Source: Athripsodes cinereus | Taxonomy: Eukaryota > Arthropoda > Insecta > Trichoptera > Leptoceridae | DNA length: 64,000 nt | Direction of reading: 5' to 3' | Assembly (NCBI GenBank): GCA_947579605.1 | Contig: OX388318.1 | Coordinates: 10,912,001 to 10,976,000 of the forward strand | Shown here: positions 1 through 8,847 of the stretch, in pieces | How the letters are laid out: each line of letters begins with the position of its first letter | Position numbering within the stretch: the stretch's first letter is position 1 | The notes under the pieces: model-generated | What the model was told of the DNA's origin: nothing | What the model saw: the letters and a program-made list of their open reading frames with translations, nothing else | The model's database searches: none | Position numbers and translations under genes: made by a program

Positions 1-140
1 CTCGGTTTTCTTAAAGAATATTTTCTTGCAGTACCTTTTTCCACAATGTACCGGGTAAGTATCCGGTACTTTCACCGAATTACTGATTTGTTTCTACATT
101 TACATGGTACACAACAGATGAAAGACATATAAATATAAAC

Positions 141-362
141 ATGTCATCATCATCATCATCATCGCCCTCAACGCTCCTCTCGGGAGCACAGGGCAGAAAC
201 CAGCATCCTCCATTCAGAGCGTCTCTGTGCCAATTGCGTCACCTCTTCCCACGACATTCCTTGCGCTCTGATATCGTTGTCATAGGAACGGTGTATTGTG
301 AAAGAGGGACGCCCGGGCCTACGGAACCCCTGCGGACGGAAGAACAGTGCTCTTTTGGCCAA
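141..362 (-). pseudogene. RTE-like LINE 3' end: ORF2 C-terminus with (GAT)n tail
   Basis: On the minus strand an open frame encodes a typical reverse-transcriptase C-terminal tail: GRPS-like residues, then DNDIRAQGMSWEEVTQLAQ, then SEWRMLVSALCSREER and a stop at 168-170. It is followed directly by a (GAT)n run, the complement of (CAT)n at 141-164. A short trinucleotide tail after the ORF2 stop is a habit of RTE-type LINEs. Only about 60 codons remain, so this is a 5'-truncated insertion. A related ending with the same stop and GAT tail occurs at 32955-33030. Family assignment is by recognition of the motif style; the clade is inferred. Confidence 0.6.
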
Positions 363-719
363 CTATCATTGGGCATTCTCAAAACATAAACATGTAAGCG
401 ACAAAAACATTCCAATAGTCTTACATCGAAACAGTGCATACTTCAGCAACACACAAAACAATTATAGAAAATCTTACACATAATATAGGTATTAATTCAC
501 AATACATCCAATCACCCATTCCTATTACAAATCGCTGCTCACCCAATTTCGCACATATACCTAATACATTCATTCGCACAAACACATTCACACTTCACTA
601 ATGTATGCAATAACAATACAAAAAAACTCTTAAAAAAGAAAAATCAAAAATTTAAAAAACAGTCTAAAAATTAATACTATCCCAAACACTTCACATTTTA
701 TCAAACATATACATTTTTT
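346..719. other. AT-rich non-coding stretch
   Basis: No open frame with recognisable content and no terminal repeats seen. The sequence is A-rich on the plus strand with short poly-A and poly-T runs. Confidence 0.5.
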
Positions 720-3700
720 TTTATATTTATTTCATCTTATTCTACCCTCAACTCTCCTTTCTCACAAACCTGACGTAATTGGCACTTTAAAATTCTATAA
801 ACAGGGTTTCTTGAGTCTGCAATCGTTTTTGTTTTTTTTTAATGTAGAACGGAAAACAAGATCTTGTTAAAGGAAGCATTCTAAAGTTAATCGTATCTAA
901 AATATTAGGCACATCGTATTCGGACAAGCATATTTTTCTCAGGTTGCATGCATCCAGCAAAACTCTTCACAATTCCAATTTAGGCAAATCTTTAATAAAT
1001 ACAGGATAATGCAATCTCTTCCTAACCAAACGAATGAATTTAGACTGAGTTCTCTCAACTTGATTGACATATTTTTTAAAATGTGGATTTCATACAGAGG
1101 AACAGTCCTCCAGCTTGGAGCGAAACAACGATAAGTACAAGTACAAATACGATTCATATAACCTAAATGACTTTGTAGATCTCAGAATAAATCCCAGTAT
1201 TTTATTGCTCTCTTCGATAATTTTGTTCACGTGATCATCAAAGTGAAGCTCAGAGTCAAACACCACACCTAAATCTCTAATCTTATTTAGGTACTTCTTT
1301 TAAATCATGATTATGGATATTGTAAATTTATCGAATTTTGTTTCTATTTTTGGTAAAAGAGATCAGATTACACTTCTCCAGATTCAAGTGCAAGTTATTT
1401 CTTTTACAGTACTCGTGTAGTCTTTCCAAGTCCTCGTTAAGCATTTCATAGTCAAACAATAATTGAATTTGACAGTATATTTTTAAATCGTCCGCAAATA
1501 ATAGAAGCTCTGAGTGGTCAAAGCACTTTTTTATGTTGTTTATGAATATCGTGAAAAGTAAAGGACCCAAAGAAGACCCCTGAGGGACACCAGATGTAAC
1601 ACAGACACTGCCAGATGAGTAACCGTTAAGTTTAACTGTCATCAATCTATCAGAAATATATGAGTCAATCCACCTTAGTTGAAAAAAGTCGATGTTCTAC
1701 TTTATCAAATGCCTTTTTGAAAGCCGATATAAATGGCATCCAACTGTATACGATTGTCCATAGCTGAGAAAAAAAATCAGATTTGTTACTGTCGATCTTC
1801 CACTCATGAATCCATGCTGCTCTACAAGAAGATACGGCTTCAGGAAAAAAGTAATTTGTTCACGAACCATACCCTCAAATATTTTTGAAATAGGTGATAG
1901 AATTAAAATTGGTCTGTAGTTACGAAGTCCGATTTGCTGCCAGATTTATGCAAAGGAATAATACTAGCCATCTTCCATTTGCATGGAAAGCATCCTTCTT
2001 GTAAACTCCTAATTTATTTATCGTGTCGAAACCCAGAGAAAAAACCCATCAAACTGATTTCCAGTACTGCGCAAAACGCGCAGCAGGTGGAGATGCGTCA
2101 AAAATATCCTCCATAGTGCAAGTGACAGGGCACAATGGACACTCCAACAAGTGTGGCATAGTCTGTGCTGCACCACAGTCACACGCTCCGGATTCGTCCT
2201 GTAGGAAGCCCAATCGTTCTCTATTGTCGCGGCAGTTTCCTACACCAGATCTCAGTCGATTTAGGGTTTTCCATGTCCCATAGTCTAGATTGCCTCCTGC
2301 AGCAAGGTGTTCTAATAATAATGTCAGATACAATGGTTTGGTTAAATGACTTACACATCTCTTTAATATATTGGTGCTAGACCATCAGGGCCAACTCCAA
2401 CTCCTTTTGTCTCATCTATACCTAATAAACGTTTATGAATATCAGATTTCAAGATATTAACCATGGATAAACATGAGTTAGTTAAAATATTTTCCAATTC
2501 TTTAGTATTAGAATCATGAAAATTATTCAGTGAAAATACAGAACCAAAAAACGTCGAAAACAAGTTTGCAATCCCCTCTGGATCGCTCGAAGTCTGGTCA
2601 CCGTCACCCATTACCCTTGGATAGCCTCTAGATTCTTTAAGGGAATTTACGAATGAAAAGAAAGACTTGACATTGCCCTTAAGTGACTTCTCAGTGTTAT
2701 TAATAAAAGACCTATAATCGTGATTCTGCGACAACTTCAACTGAGCTCTTAGTTGAAAAAATAAATTGTAGTCAGAATCATTACGGTTCATCTTCAACTT
2801 ACGCCAAGCCTTAGACTTCTCTTAAACAATAACAGAATTCTATTAGAGAACCATTTGGGAAAATTATTAGGTGACACCCTCTTCATATGTAGGTGTATGC
2901 TTCTCAATTATTGGCAAAACATAACCATAAAAAGATTCAATCATCTTATTCACCGGTCTGTTTCCCAAAACACTGACCCAATCAACACTTTGTAGTTCAA
3001 AATTTATTTCCGAAAGGTTTGACTTAAAGTATATTAATTTCTGGATCATATTTTGAGACAAATCCTCAGCAATTTCAAACTCATAATCTATCAACAGTGA
3101 AGGATAGTGTGAATCCTTACCAACCAGTGGAGAGTCACATCTGGTAACAGAACACGGAATAGTTGAAAGAATTAAATCCAAGATAACTTGATTGCTGTTA
3201 TAAACTCCGTTAGACTGAAACATATTGAGAAAAGATATAGATTCTATCAAATACTGCGCAACAGGACACGAATAAGAATACGGAACAAAGATTGAATCAA
3301 CATCGGGGTCTTTTTTCCATTGGATTGTTGGGATATTGGAATCTCCAATAAGACAAATATCCGTTTTGCCGTAATAGCTGATTAAACGTTCAGATATACT
3401 TAAAAAAAAAGATGTTTTAAGTATCTAAGGATGTGGAAGGCGGTATATACATATACTACACCCAGTAGCGGTGAGCATTTTTTCATGCGTTACCGATGAA
3501 AAACGAATACTGGTAAAAAAAACTTTCACCAGTATCATCCCAAACAAGAGTGGATGAATATCCTAGTGTCCGATCCACAGCAATTAAGACCCCACCTCCA
3601 TCCCTTTTACCACTCAACATGAAATCCCTATCCTTGCGGTAAACTGTATATTCGTCTTGAAAAAGTTCGCTGTCAAATATGCCACAATTTAGCCAAGCTT

Positions 3701-3812
3701 CCGTCAGAACAATTATATCATAACTATTTGCAAATAAGTTTGCTCTAAACTCCTCGATCTTAGTCTTCAAGCCCCGAAAATTCTGAGAGAAAACTTTAGT
3801 GTGGTTCACCTT
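720..3812 (-). pseudogene. Decayed Jockey/CR1-like ORF2 (endonuclease-reverse transcriptase)
   Basis: Minus-strand pieces read in order as one ORF2. 3809-3483 holds the start of the APE-type endonuclease (SQNFRGLKTK, VLTEAWLN, KRDGGGVLIAVDR). 3250-2867 and 2797-2363 hold the linker and the start of the RT (NTEKSLKGNVKSFFSFVNS, GVGPDGLAP). About 2000-1650 holds RT blocks with frameshifts (EGCFPCKWKMASIIPLHKSG, NYRPI). 1645-1328 holds GVPQGSSLGPLLF and the catalytic FADD. Traces of the C-terminus (RNPVYRILK) reach about 750. It is a diverged relative of the intact ORF2 at 41064-43988, which has matching blocks such as TSGVPQGS, LLFADDLKIY and ISFTKN. Stops and frameshifts show it is dead. It is interrupted at about 2012-2318 by another LINE fragment. 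Confidence 0.85.
2012..2333 (-). mobile_element. Nested LINE fragment: zinc-knuckle-like ORF2 C-terminus
   Basis: An open minus-strand frame reads TWKTLNRLRSGVGNCRDN, then ACDCGAAQTMPHLLECPLCP, then ARFAQYWKSV and a stop at 2049-2051. The Cys-X-Cys...His...Cys block after TW-LNRLR is the usual C-terminal module of some LINE ORF2 proteins. It is followed by a short 3' UTR ending in ATAAATAAATT. It lies inside the decayed ORF2 at 720-3812 and splits that element's RT domain, so it inserted later. A second copy of the same module is at about 38970-39220. The insertion edges are approximate. Confidence 0.7.
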
Positions 3813-3899
3813 GTAGTATGATATAAATATTCCTTAAATAGAATATAAAATTATTGTAGGGCCCTATACTCATAGCAGTTGTAATACTTAAAACAAACA

Positions 3900-4766
3900 T
3901 ATACATTGAAGACTCCCTCCCATACCCGGATATCTCAGAAGTCGGGGGACTTCTATTTATCCGCTCTTCTAAGCAAAACTTTAGTCCTCACGGGCGGGCC
4001 CCATTGGGCAGCCTGAAGGGCTGGCCGGCCAATACCGCCTCGTGGGAATCTTTTATGCTACATTTACGTCTTCGATGCCCCTCTCAGGAGGATAAAATGC
4101 AATTATAACCGAATCAAACACAATGAATAACAACAAATAAACAAAGCTCAACAACAAAAACCCAAAAAAAAAATAAAAATGACAAGCAAGCACAATAATT
4201 ATCAATGGTTATAACAATATAGTATCTAATTTGGACCAGAGGCCGAAATAAGGTGTCCAGAGATTTGTTATTGGGCTTTCAGAAGGTGAGACTCGAGAGT
4301 CGCCGTTACCAGCGCAATGAAAAGACATTTCCCTCCCAACAGGAACATCCCTCCCATATCTACTCTCCACCAAGGGAGACAGGACGAAACACAACAAATA
4401 ACGAGTTCGCTCAACAGATCCCGCCGCAAAGGGCAACAATCAATCCTAGAGCATTCCTACCTCAGTCGGGGGTAAACCCGGCTGACGCAGGAGATCCCAC
4501 CGAGAAACCCATGTCTCCACAAATTCCAAAAATGCCCTGAGATTCCGTGAACATTGCAGCACCTCCCCGAACCAAACAGGTCGGGGAGTGTTCTCGCTCA
4601 TATTACATATCATTCTATCCCTAGCATCCATCATCTCGAGGCACTCCCAGAGGATATGCTCCGCACTTTGCGCACCCGTCCCACAAACACACCACGGATT
4701 CTCCACTAGTCCAAGCTCAAAAAGCTTGCCCTTTAGATCACCGTGGCCCGTCACTAAAAAAAACAA
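3900..4766 (-). pseudogene. R1-like LINE: ORF2 C-terminus and 3' UTR
   Basis: The frame 4766-4446 starts in VTGHGDLKGKLFELGLVE, then WCVCGTGAQSAEHILWEC, and ends VSRWDLLRQPGLPPTEVGML. The GHG-(x)-L, C-x-C-G and EHILWEC pattern is characteristic of the C-terminal zinc-finger region of R1-clade LINEs. From the stop down to about 3900 runs a GC-richer 3' UTR, including blocks such as ggcgggccccattgggcag. The endonuclease and RT are absent, so the copy is 5'-truncated. It lies directly upstream (in its own sense) of the decayed Jockey-like element at 720-3812. It is not in rDNA as far as can be seen. Confidence 0.65.
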
Positions 4767-4914
4767 ACATATAAATTAAATCTCCACAAATGCATATTTC
4801 TCCTAATAATAATAACATCATCAAGCAAACGAACACAGGAAACAATACAACAAATGTGGCCAACACGGAACAGACCAGATACTTTATTACTAAAATAATA
4901 TTCGCAAAACATTC

Positions 4915-5003
4915 GCATATTTTTTTGCGAATGCGAATGCGAATGCGAATACTTTGAAATATGCGAATATTCGCGAATGCGAATGCGAATGCGAATATTC
5001 GTT
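4915..5003. repeat. (GCGAAT)n hexamer repeat with an inverted neighbour
   Basis: Two runs of GCGAAT or GAATGC (about 4927-4951 and 4973-5000), separated by a less regular AT-rich stretch. Inverted ATTCGC units lie at about 4895-4920, so the block can pair with itself. Confidence 0.75.
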
Positions 5004-5107
5004 ACATCACTACAATACACATACCTACCCACATTGTATAAATATGTATAATATTATCATTTATTGAGCAATTCTATTATAAAATAAATTGACTGCTATG
5101 AACATTT

Positions 5108-5165
5108 ACTACTACTACTACTATACCATCACGGCATATCCCACAAGTGGGGTAACCAGCAGTAA
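5108..5165 (-). repeat. Fragment of (TAG)n-tailed SINE-like repeat
   Basis: Only the last part is present. On the plus strand it reads tactactactac, then accatcacggcatatccc, acaagtggggtaaccagcag. This is the reverse complement of the 3' end seen complete at 51660-51912. Confidence 0.7.
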
Positions 5166-5339
5166 CATTTACTACTATTATTTGCCTAATAATTTTGTAT
5201 TCTTTTCGAATTAATTAGGTACATAATTATATTTATGTTGAAAATATTGTGATATTTTGAAGGTGTGTTATTTTGTATGTGGTGGTCTGAGTCAAAGTGG
5301 GCTAGTACCTAATCGGTTGATTGATGTATTTCTCAGAAT

Positions 5340-5545
5340 GATTTTTTTTTTTAAATGAGATATATCTGGGTTTTTGTTATAAACCCAAATACAACCTTAT
5401 ACCTACACCTTTCACAGTAAGCTACTAAAAGCTTGTGTCGTGAAAGGGGAGTTTGCCGGCACCCGGGATCGAACCACGGACCCGCTGTTCACGAGGCCGA
5501 GACACTACCCCCAGGCTACCGACGAACTCCGACCGACGATTGCTG
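5340..5545 (-). repeat. tRNA-derived SINE with poly(A) tail
   Basis: The minus strand begins with a tRNA-like head (about 5525-5452). A box A-like TAGCCTGGGGGTAGTG lies at 5518-5503 and an exact box B GGTTCGATCCC at 5475-5465. The two ends can pair as an acceptor stem with G-U wobbles. A unique body of about 100 nt (TTTCACGACACAAGC... TTTGGGTTTATAACAA) follows, then a poly(A) run near 5341-5352. RNA polymerase III promoter boxes followed by an unrelated body and poly(A) define a tRNA-type SINE. A 5'-truncated second copy lies at 38310-38428. The partner LINE is unknown. The parental tRNA was not identified, because the anticodon arm has drifted. Confidence 0.8.
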
Positions 5546-5634
5546 GAAGATTGTGAACGCACCAAATACGTACACCGCAGAAGGAAGTTGAACATTATTA
5601 GGAAGCCTATATGCAAATATATAATGAGTTACAA

Positions 5635-5965
5635 CCATTGGATTGGTCTGCAACGAGTTTGGACATTCTTATCCACTCCTCCCTATTCTCAGCCAGTCTC
5701 TTCAACTCCATGTATGAGCCACAGCTCATGCCCGTCTTCAGTTGGTCCATATAGGCGTCTCTCGGTCGGCCTCTGCCATTTGTGCCTTCGGTCCTACCCT
5801 CTGCGATTGCGATGAGCAGTCCTGGGTGCCTGATGTTGTGGCCAAGCCAATCCAGTTAGCTCGTTGATGGCAGATTCTTTTGAGGAGTTGCCTTTTTTCG
5901 CCAACCCTGGTTAACACTTCTTCGTTTTCGAAGTGTTCCGACCAATGAATCTTCAGCATGCGTCT
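5635..5965 (-). pseudogene. LINE 3' end, family X: RT C-terminal domain
   Basis: Minus-strand reading gives MLKIHWSEHFENEEVLTRVG, EKRQLLKRI and QRANWIG, then frameshifted remains of the GRPRD / RDEWR part, ending in TAACTCATTATATAT. A better preserved copy at 57720-58060 ends with the same sequence, so the junction at about 5630 is the true 3' end of the family. The HWSEHVENEEVL...GRPRD arrangement is the conserved C-terminal part of many insect LINE ORF2 proteins. The copy is 5'-truncated with at least one frameshift, so it is non-functional. Confidence 0.75.
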
Positions 5966-5969
5966 ATAG

Positions 5970-6917
5970 CACCATGCAAATATGGACCCAATTTAATGAA
6001 AAAATAGAAAAATTATTTATTTATTTCATTCCTTTGGCACATCATCATTCATATAACAAAATCAACAGATTAGTTTACATAAGAAAACATGTGATGGTGT
6101 GCACTTGTGCAGTGGCGAGATATATTGATTTATTTCACATATCCACGGCGTGAGCCTTTTACATAAATATTCAAAAATACACAATACACAAATCAAATTT
6201 CTCATTCACAACACAGTTGGAAAATAACAATTGGCAAAGAAAAAAACACAAAATTTCATAACAATATTAATTTAAGTCAAATGATAAAATATTGTAGTGT
6301 CAGTATATAATGTCAATTATCACTATATAGTGATTTCTTCCATCTAACCACGATTATTCTAATAACAATATTAGTGTCTCTTCCATCTTCCATTCTTGAC
6401 TTCCATCTATAAAAATTAGTACCTATGTCTCTTCCACCTATACGCTTAATGTGTTCAGTTAAGAAAACTGGGAACATGTTTTAATAAATTTGTAACAAAT
6501 TTATATAGATTCATGTTGAATGAAATTGTTGAAAAATTTGTCAAGGAATTAATTTTTTTCGTGTCTGAACTCAAATAAGGGAGACTTTCATAACTTTATA
6601 AAAAAAGTCGTCTAATGATCATTTCAATACTAGTAAATAAATTATATAACCTTGTATTCATAATATCGACATATGTAATCAGCAAATAAATTACAACATT
6701 CAATTTAATATTAACGTTTCGGATTATTATTAATATTATTGTTATTTATTCAAATCAACAAATTTATTTAAACGAATAATCGTAGTAATGATTATAATAA
6801 ATTATTGATAGATAATAATTAGATTAAATTATTTATTTGTTTAAATGGATTTAAACAGTAATTAAATAGTTGTACATTTTATTATTATAATTATATATTG
6901 CGAAATCGTTGAACAAT
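5970..6917. other. AT-rich non-coding stretch
   Basis: Nothing recognisable. Short repeats of tttatttatttcat type and simple AT runs only. Confidence 0.45.
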
Positions 6918-7491
6918 AATTGAACAATATCGGAGCTGGAAGACAAAGTGGATACATTGGAAACATCTGATCGAAAATCGACCTTTCTCCTGCATGGATT
7001 ACCAGAGGAAGAGCGAGAAAACCTTCGTGAAAGGGTTTCTGATACAATCGCGTCCAGAATTGGTGTTAGTGTCCTTCCAGAGGCCATTTCTAACGTTTAC
7101 CGTCTAGGAAGGAAGATATCAGCAAAAGCAAGACCCATAGCCGTTTGTTTGGATTCATTGAATTTGCAAAGGAAGATAATTTCTGACAGGAGAAAATTGA
7201 AAGGGTCTCCATTCTTGATAACGGAATTTCTGACCAAAAAGCGACTACTGATATTCAAGGGTGCCAGGGAGCTGTTGGGAATGAATGCCTGGGTTTCTTC
7301 TGGGAGGATATACCTATGCAAAAACTAACGATAAGGTCTCCACTTTATTAACTACTAGGGATCTGGAACAACTTAGGCTGCAAGTCCATACCGGGGCACC
7401 AGGTACCACACAGACTGCTTCGACAAATATACCTTCAAATTTAGGTCAGGACACCACTAAGAGGAAGACAAGAGTTCGTGTGGCTAAATGA
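6918..7491 (+). pseudogene. LINE ORF1 fragment (coiled coil end plus FP/RRM-like C-terminus), one frameshift
   Basis: The frame reads SELEDKVDTLETSDRKSTFL, HGLPEEERENLRERVSDTIA, then YRLGRKISAKARPIAVCL and RRKLKGSPFLITEFL, ending in SSGRIYLCKN and a stop at 7328. The +1 frame continues at once as KTNDKVSTLLTTRDLEQLRL to a stop at 7491. A single-base frameshift near 7320 therefore splits one ORF1. The layout (heptad-like segment, HGLPE, long basic domain ending RIY..K..D) matches the C-terminal half of the intact ORF1 at 44094-45251. The protein would bind element RNA as a nucleocapsid-like chaperone. The N-terminus is missing: a stop lies just upstream and the open frame has no ATG before the coiled-coil end. 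It may belong with the ORF2 at 8848, but 1.36 kb separates them. Confidence 0.7.
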
Positions 7492-8847
7492 TTGTGCATA
7501 TGTTATTGTGTGACTAACCTTAGATGACTCTTAGGATTTCTCAGAATTAGAAGACAATGTTTGGTACTGCCACTCTATTTACATTATGTACCTACCGGCC
7601 TCATATAATCTGCTATCAACCTTAATTTTCCAGGGTTCTATAAATAATAGTTCATATTGACAGTGATAAGATTGATTTTATTTCAGTATTAATACAGTAA
7701 ACATACAGTTATCACAGTTTAATATTTTTGCATTGATCTCTTTGGGTACATAGAAACGTATTTGCTGTCCTCTTTTTTCGAATGACGAATTTTGTTGTGT
7801 GAAGGAGGAGTATTTGCCAATGTTGTTTGTTTTTAGTAATTTCTTTTGTCGCGGTTCGTGCGAATTGTTTTTAAATCCATCTCAAATGTACACATAATAA
7901 CATACTTATTGAACGATTATTTATATGCCACTACTTTCTAATTAACCGTCGCAAAGTGATACACCTTATTTTAAAGTAACCAATAAACTTTAATTTTATT
8001 ATTTTACTGTTTCTGCACACTTTATACATTTTTCTTAAGACTTATAATTTTATACTTCGGTCACTCCACGCCCATGATGTACTTAATTGTTTTGTTCTAT
8101 TTTTTTTCTTCATAATCCAATATGGCGTGAGGTAACTATAAACAACTGTGTGCGCAGGCGCACAGTCCGTGGTGTTGCTATTTCGTAATAAACATGTTTT
8201 ATTTTATTTTAGTAATATTATGATTTTTCTGGTAATTAAGACTTGTTCACATATACCTACATTCTTAGGTTATGATCATTTTTTTGTTTCAGGCATGCTT
8301 TTTTTTTTTTTTCCTTTGGAGATTCTATGGGTTATTATTTATTATGCGAAATGCTGTATGAAAGTTAATAAATTCTGATGGGTTATTATTTTATTTTTAT
8401 GTCTTTTTTAATATTTTTGTACACACTATTGTTTTTCTATTTATTTTATTTGCATGCACGCATGTTTAATCCTAATTTTTAACATCTCTTATCTGTTCCT
8501 TTTTCCTAATTGATGGAGATACCTGTGTTTTTTGTATTCTCTTTACTGCATTAGTCTCAATTATTCTATTGCGGATATTCTACTCAGGTTATCAATGGAT
8601 GCATAAGTACCCTTTTCATAGGGTTTTTTATAATGTTACAATTGTTTATTTACACTCCATCTTAGTTCCACATATTTTTCATATTTTTTTTTTTTTTTGT
8701 GAATTATTTACCTACGTGAGGTGCAACTTGTACACATATTTGCCTACTTATCAGTAAATTGAGTCTATATTTATTATTATTTTATCTATATATTGAGTAG
8801 CTTATTTATATATTTATTTATTTTTAATTTATATATATTTATATTAT
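7492..8847. other. AT-rich region between ORF1 fragment and ORF2
   Basis: No convincing coding sequence. T-rich runs dominate the second half. It could be an unusually long spacer or 5' region of the element at 8848, or unrelated sequence between two insertions. Confidence 0.4.

Noticed and set aside
147..165. CRISPR-like or other short regular repeat at (CAT)n
   Set aside because: It is a trinucleotide LINE tail in a eukaryotic genome.
5452..5525. Functional tRNA gene
   Set aside because: The arms pair imperfectly, and the sequence continues into a SINE body and poly(A), with a second dispersed copy.
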